Source: Ceratodon purpureus (lineage: Eukaryota; Streptophyta; Bryopsida; Pseudoditrichales; Ditrichaceae). Taken from it: a DNA stretch of 64,000 nucleotides. Numbering within the stretch: the first letter of the stretch is position 1; every line of letters begins with the position of its first letter. Of the stretch, positions 21,639 through 33,710 are shown piece by piece. The translations under genes and the position numbers were made by a program. The notes under the pieces were generated by a model. It saw only the letters and a program-made list of their open reading frames with translations, had not been told where the DNA came from and did no database searches. The stretch covers positions 57,886,089 to 57,950,088 of the forward strand of contig CM026426.1 in NCBI GenBank assembly GCA_014871385.1. The letters are read 5' to 3'.

Positions 21639-21888
21639 AGTTTCGACAATGTGGGTGCTGGTACGCCTTGAAGAAGTCACTGTTGATGCTGCGCGAAGAG
21701 GAACTTCAACTCTGCGACGCCAATGCAGGAGCAAGTGACTAGCTTGGTGGGAGTCCAGGAACCCTAAGAGCCCACCTCCGCCGCCATGGCGAGGATCGTC
21801 TTCAATGCACGCGCATCATAGAGCATCGACTAGACGTTACTCACCAAACCTGCAGTAACTGCACCATGAACCAGGACGGCGACTCCAA

Positions 21889-22227
21889 GGACAGCATGCG
21901 CTCCGCACTGTGCTGTCACGGCGAGCAGCAGCTCCGCAACACGGCGGCGGGGAGGAGACGCAATGACCGCGCTAGGGCACGGGGGGAGAGGGGGGTGCTG
22001 GGCGGGGCTGCGCTGGAGGGGTGACGTGGCTTGGTGGTGGGCCCGGACGGGGACGGAGCAGACGGACGAGGAAACGCCGTCGAGGGCGTCTCGCGGGTCG
22101 GGGGCCGGGACTTGGAAGACCCCGCGGGGGGGGTCTCGAGGGGAGGGGAGTCTCGGGCTGCCCGCGGGGCAGCGCAGCCCGCGCGAGGCCTCCGCAGGAG
22201 GCTCGTAGCACTAGAATACGGCGATCC
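21889..22227 (-). repeat. MULE right terminal inverted repeat
   Basis: Inverted copy of 14129-14467, ending GGCGATCC directly before the 9-bp duplication. Confidence 0.93.
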
Positions 22228-22236
22228 ATTTTCTTG
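22228..22236. repeat. 9-bp target site duplication, right copy
   Basis: ATTTTCTTG, identical to 14120-14128. Confidence 0.95.
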
Positions 22237-22375
22237 CTGACTAAACACACACCCACTTGCGTTTACACCAAAAACACAAATGGACCAATCACCGTCCATT
22301 GCCCATTTTAGATTGACACCATTTGGCGATTCTGGTGTAACCTCTTGGTGTTCCTACGCTTCATTTCCACTAGTG
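22237..22375. mobile_element. right end of a non-autonomous CACTA element (host of the MULE)
   Basis: The segment ends TTCATTTCCACTAGTG. Its last 65 bp align with the right end of the 5142-6486 element (shared ACACCATTT, TTCTGGTGT, GGTGTTC, TCATTTC.ACTAGTG). Inverted subterminal TGGTGT/ACACCA motifs are present. The left end should lie upstream of 14120 but was not found, so it is probably truncated or mutated. Confidence 0.7.
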
Positions 22376-22901
22376 ATGTGCTTTGCAATGTTAATTTGGC
22401 TAAACAAAGTCTTTTAGAACTACTCAAAGAATGATGTTGTTAAGTGTGAATCAATATTCTTTTCAATAGTTGCTTCAAAAGCATCATCATCATGTGTTGG
22501 CTCAATCTGAGCCTAATTTAACATGTAATTGTCCTCCTACAACAAATATGTACAAACTAATTCTACTAAGGCTCAATCAGAAACTAGGTCAACTTCTATA
22601 GTTTCAAATTAACACCATATTTATAATGAACCCATGATATATCCTTACCAATATATGGGGTATAATCACTGTCAAGACATACAGGTTTTGCTCATACTTC
22701 AATGCAAAGTTCTTGTATATAACCTTCTAAGTTCAACATCACCACCAAATTATAGAATAGTTGAGAGTAGCAAAAATTGAAGATTACAAACATACAGGAA
22801 GGATTGTAATTTTTTTGCAATAAGGACGATCCACATCCTGAAAACAAAAAATAATTTTGATCAATGAAAATAATCAAACTCGGTATTATTTGTAAAATTC
22901 A

Positions 22902-22915
22902 TGGCGTGAGCGCCA
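22902..22915. repeat. 14-bp palindrome, diverged copy
   Basis: TGGCGTGAGCGCCA: outer arms intact, central bases changed. It lies 227 bp before the copy at 23129. Confidence 0.45.
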
Positions 22916-23128
22916 TGAACATCTGTGATAACTTTTATAGTAGAAGTATGTCACAAAAACAAAGCTTTATAGTATCATAACTTAAGACAACATTCATCTT
23001 ATAGCTGAAACGATTGACTTTAATAAGATAGGCGATCATCATATTCAACTTCCTTCTTATAATTGATAGGTAGTAATCAAGTGTCGGGCATAAATGAGTC
23101 ATCTCACTCCTAAAAATCTCTATGGGCT

Positions 23129-23142
23129 TGGCGCTAGCGCCA
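23129..23142. repeat. 14-bp palindrome, variant perfect copy
   Basis: TGGCGCTAGCGCCA is a perfect palindrome with a TA centre in place of CG. Confidence 0.6.
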
Positions 23143-24739
23143 TGCAGTTGCTCAACCTACAGCAAGATAATCTTTTGAACTACAATTTCTCCGTCAAACT
23201 GTTAAGTGCGGCTCCAATAGGCATTGCATCAAAAAGTGCTAAATCGTGGAAGAAGAGATTTTCAAAGGAACTAGATTCTAATTCAAACTATTTGTTCTAA
23301 CTCAAATCTTGAAGCATACCAAGCACTACATAATTGAGCAATTTTTGAATATCCATCATCAAAAAAATTTGCAAAATAAGACAAATCAATAAAACCCATA
23401 TTGAAAGATTTCATTAGCTTGCAAATCATATGTGCCATCACTTTGGCAATGCTCTATCCTGCTTCAACCACACTAGACTGTGAATTGATTGGGTTTAGAG
23501 TTAAGCTGATTTAAGCTAAGATTCACACAATGAATGTTGACACAACACCAAGATGATCCACTTATCAATTTATGAAGAATGATTCTAGGCACAAACCAAA
23601 TGTGGCCATACATAGAATTGATTGATTTAATCATGGTTTGAATACAAAAATCAATTACTTAATCAATCACAAACGTTCACATCTAGTTCTTGACACATGC
23701 GTTAATTTATTGTCAAGTTGAATTTATTCTAGAAGAACGAGTGAACACCATCATGATTTGGTGCCGACTCCAAAATGCAATTGAACCCTAGGAATACAAT
23801 TGCGCCATAGTAATGATTACCCATTACAAACTAGGCTTATTTGCTGGCAACAAGCACTTACAAATCTTGAATTCTTAAACAAAAATCTCAATACTAGGAT
23901 AAATTACCTCTAGATAAACATGCGTCTTTGTCTTCTTCCACTTTTGCAAACCCTTGTACTTTTTTTTGCGGTGCTTGGACCTATTGTGAATTTCCATCCT
24001 TCCTAGGTCTTCCATAGCAGCAAAGTTTTCTTGCACATTGAATTTGATAGTAAAAAGATAAGTATCAAACAAGCCTACTGCTTTGAGCTTCTTTTCATTA
24101 CTTTTGCTGCTTAAGATTGTGGTGCAACTCTTTAGAAATTGTAATTGAAGGTTGATGACAATCCCAAATTGGTTTACTCAATGACAAATGGAAGATTGGT
24201 ATTGAGTGGATAAGACCATCCCTTATTGACCTATTTATACAATACAAAGTGAGGTATCAATACGTTTTATTGAAGCAAAATAATCTATTGGCTTGGCGTT
24301 TTTTATCAAAGAACTATATTAGGAGATCTTAATAAATTGATTTTAGACCCAATTGTCACCAAAACCTTGTGTAAAATAAATAAAAGTTCTTATGGCTTTA
24401 CTCAAAATGGCTAACCATCTTCAATCTGAGTAAATTTTGGACCATTTTTCATGAAACCTACTAAATTAACAACTTCATATCATTAATATACATCCGTTGC
24501 AAGTTGCATAATTTTAGAATACACTAGTAGAAATTGTGTCCTCTGGACCTGATCAAGAAATGACACAGTGTTAGTATATTGTCCTCTGTGACTCTGAAAA
24601 TGACTACTGGATGATTCCTTACTTTTCGAAACCTACTCCAGTTACGTGTCATGCAATCGTTGAACTCAGTAAAGACGTGGTCATTTTTTGAACTGGTTTC
24701 TTCCTTGGTCAGGTAATTTCGACACATCAGATCCTCATG

Positions 24740-26017
24740 GCGTGCACATGATTTTTAGATATTCAGAAGTTCAACGATTTCTTGGATATAATGTACGGGT
24801 TCATTTTTAGAAGATCTCTGCGGCAATCTTGGAGCTGGATCCAACTTATCTACCACAACCTCTTGCTCGCTCTCGGGTAATATCCCGCATGTACATTACA
24901 AGTGACTCGAGAGAAATCTAGAGTTGATCGATGTTTTCCGGGGATTCATCTATGACATTTGAAACGACACCGAGAGGATTTCGACTAATTTGCGATGTAC
25001 ATTTCTGAACGAAGATGTGCGGGTATTTTTGTTTTTCCCCATTACAAATTCCATGAGATTGTGTATCAGAATTCAGCGATTTCGGAAAAATATTTTTTTT
25101 GAACTATCATAGTCCTTTCTATCTCATCCTCTTCTGTCCATTCAAAGCATGGCATACCAGAGTAATTAAAGTCCATAGTAAACATTTTTATTTCTCTCCG
25201 TCTGTTTAGAATGGAATAGGAATCTGAAACAATATATATCCTCACTAGATGTAGGATATTGACAAATGGTAAAGTACGACTTATATAATTCCCTCACAGA
25301 GTACCCACAGTTATGTAGATTGGTATTTGGGAAATACCCTAACATGATTGTAGTCGGTATCCTTTCAGACTAGAAGCTTACAAGGTGCCAGGGTTAAAAC
25401 TTCTTCACTTCTGCGTACGATTCGACACCTGCGGTGCATGTCCATCTCCGTGCTTTACTGTGAAATTTGGCGTTTTCTGACTAATGTGATTCACTTCTCA
25501 GACCTGCCAGTTTATCACCATCACAGAGCAAAAGAACGGTTAGAAATTAACTAGAGAAGTTCGCAAAGTCATTTTGAACTATAAAACAGTATCGTAACTG
25601 TTGAGAGCTCAGGTGGACCTAGCAAAGGCTAGCCTTAACTTTGACGTAGATTGATAAAAATAACAGTAACATGAAGAAGATAGTGGAATATAAAAGTGCT
25701 ATTCAAAAAGCGGTGATTATTATAACCATACAACTAATCAAAGGCATGAGGTCTACTTGATAAGATCCCAGAACTTCACTTACAGTTTATCCAGTTCTAG
25801 TTGAATTCATCAAATACTTATGTCATTTTTTACAACAAATGAAAATTTGTTTTTAGTGTTGTGTTTTACTCCATAAACAGCAAAGTACACACTAAAGAAC
25901 TATGCAGTATACCAACGAACAAAATAAAGAGTGGATTGCACAATACTGGAGATTAAAATTGAGGCTCGCATCTGCTGTCGATGCATTTCCCTCATTGGCC
26001 TTCATTTGCTTGCGACA
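24740..26017. other. left subterminal region of the CACTA element, no gene
   Basis: Non-coding, with scattered short repeats. Nothing else was recognised. Confidence 0.5.
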
Positions 26018-29000
26018 TCATACCTCCTTGAATCGATTTGAGCAGTACCTCCACTCCTTTTCGATTTCTCTGTCATGGTAAGGTAGATCCAAGCACGCAC
26101 GTCGAATGCTGTGGATGTCCTCATTTGAACCAAACTCTTCGTCATCAATTTTTTCTCGCATTAACCATTCATCCCAGGTCATTTTCATGTTCCATATCTC
26201 TAGTGAGTCATCACATCTACGAAGATGCTCTTCATAATCTGCTCTCTGTCTATCCCAGTAAGAATCTTTGTCCTCAGCTAGCACTTCGCAGGAAGTTTCG
26301 GCTCTCTGGAAATCGGAGTGCCTTTCCTTATCCCCCGTTCCATCAGATGAATTGTCTGCCTTCATCTCTTTCTCTCTCTTCCCTTTCTGACTATCTTCTT
26401 CAGAACCCAGACACTCACTCTTTCTTTTCAATGATTTATCTCTTTTTATCTCTTCCTGTCGAAAGTATTCTTCCCTCTCCATATCCCTCTTCTTTGCATC
26501 GAACATCCTGTGCATACTAATCGCGTCATCAGTTTAAAGAAGAAAGGCACATTGCATATCCGTCATCTGCATTGCCCCAAACTGGATAATAAGACAACGA
26601 CAACCTATGATTTTCCAATGACACTACGGCTACAAAAATATGCACTTCACTACATACATTTAATTTGTACTATACATATGATTACGGGAATACTTGCTCA
26701 GTCCTTGTTGAGACACAATTCTAGTACTTTGGTTGCCAGTAGTCAAATGAAAAACATGTGCTCGTCTCCAACCATTATGGAAGTGATTTATAATCCCCTG
26801 CTAGACGTGAGCATGCAACCAACATCATCTTTATGTTACCGTGAAGTGGGAGTGCTTATTGAAAGAGGTGAATTCACAACCTGTTCTACCTAACCTTAAC
26901 TTCAATTCATTCCAGACCCGGATAGTATATAAGGTTTGGATAGAGCACAGAAAATGCGATTTCCTAATTAACACCGTGTTTTACATAATGTACACTAAGG
27001 TCACCGCATTACGAAGCTGGAATTTTACAAACCGAACATGAGTCCCGATTGTAAGACATGCAGTACTGCGTGACGACTATTACATTTTCAAAGGTAGGTA
27101 CTGCTAAGGACTACAGCTTAACATTAACATACACCAGTTGAACTCCAGAATTAACCTTTCCAACTACATGTACATCGTGATTAGTTAATGATTAGCGGAA
27201 AAGCTCACCTCCTGATTCGTAAGTAGGATTGTTTTTATCCACCCTCAAACTCTTCAGCCGCTTTGCTGTTTCATAAAGGCATCATCCGGAACTCTGCACA
27301 TGCTTAAAATATAAAGAAACACATCTGCTCCAATAACACTAGTAAAAGGTACACAAAATAAATTAGATCTTCTTCGTAGTTTAATTGAAATTTTTTGTCA
27401 GGGATTTCTTCTAGGTACCCATTTCAGCTATGGAATTACATCAGTACCAATTATTACTAACAAAATCAAAACTTCTACAAACCCCCACAAACAAATAACA
27501 AACATAACAGTCAACGGAAATCGAGCAAAGTTACTCAATACACGGCAATCCTGAATTCTTTAGTCACAAAATATAAAATTTCTAAACTTCAGCGTCATGT
27601 ATCACTATTGACATACGTCTGCTAACAACATTCGTATAAAATAAGTACCATGAAAGTTTGACTCAATCCGGAAATATAGAAAATGTCCTTCACAGTTTTT
27701 TCAAAACAAAAATCTAGAAATTTAGTTTTCATTGTGGACTTGGTCCTTTTAGTCTGCAAATGTTGTCACTGAAGAGCAATAAAAAAAACGTTTGATATCA
27801 TTCACTAATTAATTCCGTCTCTCATCATTAGCAGATGGCACTATTGCTTCTTCATCATTAATACGTTGACAGATTTTTCAAATCAAAATCAAACCACAAT
27901 GACTCGACTTTGTCATGTTTGAACAAACTTCCAAACGGACTATCTCCGATGTTCAATGACCAAACCGTGCCTCTTTCAAGCCTCCCGACATGCTTCACAA
28001 TTCGCTTCTCTCAATCACCACCTTGTATGAAGAACTTGCCACGAAACGGATGTGCTCCTGTGTGAGGAACTTGAAAAAAATTAAACGATATTGGTAAACC
28101 ATGTATACTTAATCTGTAACTACTTATTGCTTTTTTTGAAAATTCCATAGCCAATTAACAAGTTACTAGACATGTTTAACAAATTCAGTAAGGAGTGCCT
28201 CTACTGTGTTTTTATTACTAAATGTGGGAAGATATGAACACTACAAAATAAAGTAATATGACAGTGATTCATGAAGTGATACAGAAAAAAAAAAAAAAAA
28301 CAAATGAAATGTACAGCATTATGATTCCCAAAAACACATAACCTAAAAGTGGGAGACGTATTCCCTTACTCTTCATTTGATTTGTTGATGTTCAATCTAC
28401 TTTTTCCTTCTCCTACCTAGAGATATAACCTTTCCTTGCATCATCATCCTCTGGACCATCTGCTTTTTCCTTTCCCTTCCGAGAAACAGTTTCTTTTTCA
28501 AAATCATCATCCTCGGTATCCTCAGCGGACGAAAAAGAATTGTCCTCACCGTCCGGAGACAAAACATTGAGTTCCAAACTGTGAACATACTTTGGTGCTT
28601 CCACTGCTGATGCCAATTTCCTTCTCTTGCGCTGTTCATCTGGATCGCTGTTTCCTACATGCAATCCAACATCATGTGCCGATTGCCGGGTATCGGGGAC
28701 ACTGTCAACAGGAAAACCATTTTCATATTCCCATCTCTAGAGAGGGGTGAATGTCAGACGCTCTGGTGGTCTCGTAGCGCAGGCAGAAACCTTCGCTGTA
28801 ACTCGATTGGATCGGAAATCATTCTCGCCTTCAACAGATTCTACTGTGTGAGGGTTTATGACGCCGGATGACAATGCATTTACCACACTCTTCATCGGTT
28901 TATCATTCTTCTTCAGTGCTTGGACATCCAGCAAGTTGAGGTTCTTGCTTGCATTTCCAAATTTGTCGTTTAGGGTGTCTTCCTCGACGTTCACGAACTC

Positions 29001-29420
29001 AACAACTTCTGATTCGGATGCAGGATCAGCTGTGCCGTTTTGGACGTTCTCCTCTCCAAATTCGTCTTCTTCACTGTGTGCACAGACAGGTACTTGAGCG
29101 GATCCAATGTCGTCATTTGTCTCCTCATCTTCAAGGTCCTTAGAGCCATCGTACGCTTCTACATCCATGTCGTCACCACTGTCTTTGATGCCGTCGTCTG
29201 TTTGATCAGTCGCTGGAACTGCAACTCCAAAGCAATCTCCAGACGCCTGAACATGATGGGGAGTTCCACTAATCTCAGTATTTCCACACCCACAAACTAC
29301 TTTGACGTTATTTCCTCCAGGAAGAAATGTCGAAGCAACTGTGCAATGGCAGACGGCGGTATTGGTCACTTTGGTTCGCACAAATGCACTTGAGCCCCGG
29401 TTTCTCTCGTCGTCGTCCAT
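26018..29420 (-). pseudogene. third CACTA gene: acidic/charged protein with one premature stop
   Basis: From ATG 29420 (MDDDERNRGSSAFVRTKVTN) one minus-strand frame runs to about 28415 with a single in-frame TAG at 28737-28739. Reading resumes directly as RWEYENGFPVDSVPDTRQSA and continues DPDEQRKRRKL. The segment near the start has paired Cys (AVCHCT, VVCGCGN) and then long Asp/Glu-rich tracts. A donor at about 28420 could lead to the exon at about 26515-26018, which is highly charged (EREEYFRQEEIKRDKSLKRK) and ends in a distinct Trp-rich block (LEIWNMKMTWDEWLMREKID). No family is recognised. It is not a usual En/Spm component and may be an accessory or captured gene. Confidence 0.5.
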
Positions 29421-29449
29421 TTTCCTCTTTGCCAGATCTATAGACAAGT

Positions 29450-31740
29450 TTAAAAATACGTGTTAGAGTTCGAAACAGTAAACAGTACTCTTCCTTACTT
29501 ACGAATATTCATTTCTTCTTTCCAAAATTGCATAATGAATATGCGCATTGCTCGTATGAAGAAATCACTCACCTTTTCTATTAGGCAGCGCCTCATCATT
29601 AGATGAAGATGAAAGGACAAACCTGAACCTCACCATTATGAAAGGCTCGGAATGGAGAAGCTCCAGGTGATTCTAATAGGGACACTCGCCTCGAAAACCT
29701 TCATAGTACACAAGTACTCACGTTTTATACAAAAACATGAAACAATGGAAGACTTGTGTGCATTCGCTTATAACACCGGCAATTGGTCTTCACAAAACAT
29801 AAGATTGAATAAAAGAAACCATTTTTTGAATTATCTTTGCACAGCTATGATTATCTACGCAACAGTAACTTTTATTGCTGAGGATACAAAATTGAACATT
29901 ATATGTTGCGAGTCAATCAAAATTTATACAGAAGGACGCATATTCCAGGGAGGTAACAACTTTTTTTTCACCGGAGAATGTACATGAAAACTGTTTTAAG
30001 AAGTCCTCAGAAACAACTAACAATGACATCAACAACAGCCGTGGAGGCCTTCTGCATGCAAGACACTACTGAAAACAGACACAAAACTAAAACATAAAAA
30101 CGCAGTAGAAACTAGTAAATAAACCCAGAGCAACAGCAATTGAGCGAATGCGTTAATCAGTCTCGGATAGTAGAGAGTATCCGGGTCTGAGTAGCATGGG
30201 TACTTACAGAAAAACAACGCTAGGAAAGGGAAAGCCCAGATTGAGGGAGAGAGGGGAAACAAGAGAGTGAAAATGAATCAAGGTGTTCGGACGCTCCTGG
30301 ACTTATACTATTGGGTCATACTGAGAAGAAGAACATAATCTTGTTTACACACGGAGTTTGGTACACCACAGTTACATTGAGTGAAGGAACCAAGTGCGGT
30401 TAGAGTCCAATAATCCGACACTATCATGATGTACACATGAGTGGACACTGATGACCATTTCAGTAGACACCTACAGGTAATCACATGAGTGTTTACCAGT
30501 AAAGCTGAATGTCCACTCACTCATCTTGATTTAACATGTTGAACCACGAAACACAACAAGTAATAATGACTGACAACACACATGTCACTCTTCAACTACC
30601 TGGTTACTGGGAATGTGTAGTAATGTGCTGCTTTGTGAACACTGGGATGTCAAATCAGAAAGCGCATCATAAGGTGATTTGATTACGGGATAGTAATGAA
30701 CGTGTTATATGGAGTGAATCACACTATGCACTTCACTAATCACATTAACATTTTATGTGGAGAAATGTCACTATGTCTCTTACAAATCTGACGTAATTGC
30801 TGAATTCTCTCGAGCTTTGTTCTCTTTCATGAACTTCGTTTGGGAACAAAACTAAAACTATCTAAGTTTACTGAGATTTTAATTGGACCTCGTGGAAATC
30901 ATTAATCATTGATAGTTCGTGAATTCAGACATAACTTCCTACGCTCAATAGTGCCGATCTACAAAGGATTATAGACCACATCCATTTCTAAAGTAACAGA
31001 ATACAGTTCTAAGTCAATGTCGTAATCCTAAATGCATTAAAAAATGCAAAACGCTTTGGAAAATTTGTGTTTCGGAAACAGAACAATGTAATGGAACTTA
31101 TTGAAGTAAGGTTCTCAGACTGTGTTTAAAACAGTTAATATTGAAATAGTTTTCAAAAATAAGATCTTGTTAGCAAAAACCCAAAAACAACATTCTCCAT
31201 ATACGTCCTTCCTCAGATATTGAATTTCATACTTTTTGCAGTAAATACCAACAAGAAGGTAGATTTGACCATGAAAATCTTAATATTCGGAACTTTAATT
31301 CTGTATCGTCCGGTACTATGATAGAACTACCTCAAATTCTATAGGTATTGAGATTCAACTGAAACCTTCGATAGTGTTCAATTACTACAATTGCAGGTTT
31401 CAGTTTATAACATCTTCCCCAATAGGACAGCGCCCGAATTCCAATAGACGATTGATGAAACCTGGTAATCAAAGAATCGTTAACATACCAGACATCAATT
31501 AATTAGTTGGATTTTCGGACCCCTCTGTACCCACAGGAGTGACAATGTTTTATAAATACTTATCACACAGTACACTACACTCGACATAGAGATCTCTGTT
31601 GTCCGGTTATTTTATGTTCAGATTGTTCGTAGGCATATCCTTCATTTAGCGAAGTAAAATAATGTGTATATGATTCAAACGGAAAGGACATAAGCAAGAC
31701 AATAGCGACATAGAAAATTGGAGGGTCAGATTTTACTTAC
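29450..31740. other. CACTA internal spacer, no supported gene
   Basis: AT-rich, with only short frames lacking motifs. It separates the third gene from the 3' end of the Tnp2 gene. Confidence 0.5.
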
Positions 31741-31751
31741 AAGCAAATAGT

Positions 31752-32582
31752 CTACTCTCGTGTCTTCCTCTTTCTCTGTATCGCAGAGTGGACTGTCCTT
31801 ATTCTCCCCATAGATGGCAGAGCTTCCGGCGTTCTCTCTAAACTTTGTAATGCAAGAGCGTTGTCTGCCTCGGTCAACACAATGGCACCGGCTAAATTCG
31901 GTTCATCCCCGTAGCTCCTAAATGTCGAACTCGATACGCTACCGTTGTCTCCGACAGGTGTGGAGATAAAAATATCATTGTCCTCTTCCAGTTTCCGGCG
32001 CGATCTTGCCTCCTTCCTGAGAATTACTTTCCACTCCGTCCCTTTGGGATGCAAATCATCCGGAGAAAAAAAAACCTGCGTGCACTGGCTTGGAAACACA
32101 TACGGTTCAACTGCCTTTGAAGTGTTATGCTTGAAATTCACCACCAAAACCCCGTCTTCATCACGTACGTACGTGTTTCTCCCGCGATTGTCATTTCTCT
32201 TCTTCCAATGACAAGAGAACAAGGTAATTGGCGTTTTGAGGTCTCCATAATCCAATACAATAATGTCTCCTAAGAATCCTACATAGTCTTTTCCAAATCC
32301 AGTTGACTGCGGATTCACCTCAAAACACGTAACTCCACTGTCGAATGTATCCATAGAACAAGAGATGTCATCATGCACCCGCCAGTGATTGCCATATGCC
32401 TTCATGCGGGCGTAACTTTTGCAAGTCAGTTTCGCTGTGTTGGACAGAAAAAGAGTGTCATGCTGATCTGGGTCCGTGATGTCTAAAGCCTCAGAGTGTA
32501 TGTGCCGCTTAATCCAACTTTCCACAGCTTTGAATTCAGAGTTCTGAACGGCACACTCCGCCTCCCATTCACTGCATGTCAT
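31752..32582 (-). pseudogene. Tnp2 gene, C-terminal exon with DUF4216-like domain
   Basis: This minus-strand exon ends RKRKTRE, stop. It carries the DUF4216 pattern found at the C-terminus of plant CACTA Tnp2 proteins: DYVGFLGDIIVLDYGDLKTP, ITLFSCHWKKRN, VVNFKHN, then VEPYVFPSQCTQVFFSPDD. An acceptor (ACATGCAG) lies at its 5' edge near 32565. A Ser/Arg-rich tail follows the domain. The exon itself is open, but it belongs to a transposase gene with stops upstream, so the whole is treated as a pseudogene. Confidence 0.75.
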
Positions 32583-32814
32583 AAAACAATATAAATTTCA
32601 GCTTCCGTGATGAACAGCTGATTATAATAATCCTTTCCTTGTTTATTATAAAATTAATACAAATGAAATCCACGCCAAATTCATATAAATATAAAACAAA
32701 CTCACAGAATCTATCATGTGCAATTAAGTAATTAGAGCTCATTCTGTTTCATCAATTGAAGTACATTATATACAACTGATCAGTCACTTCTCAAAGAGAG
32801 TTTTTTAAATACCT

Positions 32815-33710
32815 TTAATATGAAGCAGTCAACGTACTGTTCCTAGGCACGTACTTGTGTGCGGCATTGCGTTCTGTCCTTGACAGTAACACATCAGTTG
32901 CTGCTCCCTCCAGGACCTCAAATTCAGCTGAATCTTCCCGATCCGCATCCCACACACGACGTCTAACCATATCAAAGCCATGCATGTACGAAGTGGCAAA
33001 CCCCATTGTTTCATCAAGGAGATACCCGTGAGATATAGAAGCCTCTGGCCGTGCCCTATTTTAGACATGATTTTTGAGCGTCTGCATTGTTCTCTCTACA
33101 GAGTACATCCAACGCACCTGTGCTGGACCAAGAAGAATTAACTCTTCCACCAAGTGCATGGGTAAATGGGACATGATGTCGAAGAATGTAGGAGGAAACG
33201 CAATCTCCATCAAGCACATTGTGACTGCAACATCTTCTCTCAGATCCTGGGTTTGCGCTGGATCCCACACTTTACAACAAACTCTCTTGAATACTCGACA
33301 TGCCCTCATAATCGCAATTCTAGTGTTTATATCCATTAATCCCCTTAAAGCCAGAGGAATTAAGGATTGTAGAAGAATGTGATAATCGTGAGACTTTAGT
33401 GCACCAAACTTTCGGTTCCAGATATGTGCACCAAGTTCAGAACAGTAACCAGAGGGCACTTTGAGATTTTCCAACCTGGTACAGAAAATGACGAACTCCC
33501 GAGCTGTAAGAACATAATTTGCCACTGGTTTTAGCATCCTCGAAGCGTTGTTAGGATCTTGAACCATCCACAAGTCGGGTCGAATCCCTTCCCTTTGCAT
33601 ATCCTGTCTCACTCGCACACTATCCTTCTCTTTATATCCACAAATGGTCTTCAGTAGATTTTCCGCAAAGTTCTTTTCACAGTGCATTATATCCAAGGTG
33701 TTGCGTATCT
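32815..33710 (-). pseudogene. Tnp2 gene, DUF4218-like part with an in-frame stop
   Basis: The frame begins LQIRNTLDIMHCEKNFAENL, matching the RHNLDVMHIEKNVCDN signature after the Tnp2 domain. It continues through MCLMEIAFPPTFFDIMSHLP, MHLVEELILLGPAQVRWMYS and VERTMQTLKNHV, all typical of DUF4218. A TAA at 33061-33063 interrupts it, and the same frame goes on with NRARPEASISHGYLLDETMG, which is the usual continuation (NRARPEGSIAEGY). CAA to TAA is the simplest explanation. It ends near a possible donor at about 32815. Confidence 0.8.

Larger units (their letters stand above)
14129..22227. mobile_element. complete Mutator-like element (MULE), 8.1 kb
   Basis: Both ends start GGATCGCCGTATTCTAGTGC in inverted orientation and are flanked by the exact 9-bp duplication typical of Mutator elements. 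Terminal inverted repeats are about 339 bp (14129-14467 and 21889-22227). They are GC-rich and appear identical, since long conceptual translations from the two agree residue for residue. The interior holds a MudrA-type transposase gene on the plus strand and a second gene on the minus strand. The two converge on a T-rich spacer, as in MuDR. Intact genes, identical ends and a perfect duplication indicate a recent insertion that may still be autonomous. It interrupted an older CACTA-family sequence. Confidence 0.95.
22376..24518. other. AT-rich decayed DNA, no supported gene
   Basis: Only short frames are present. The region shares character and at least one phrase (CTTGGCGTTTTTT at about 24295 and 47481) with 43.3-51.4 kb. 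That fits one old region later split by the CACTA insertion. Confidence 0.5.
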
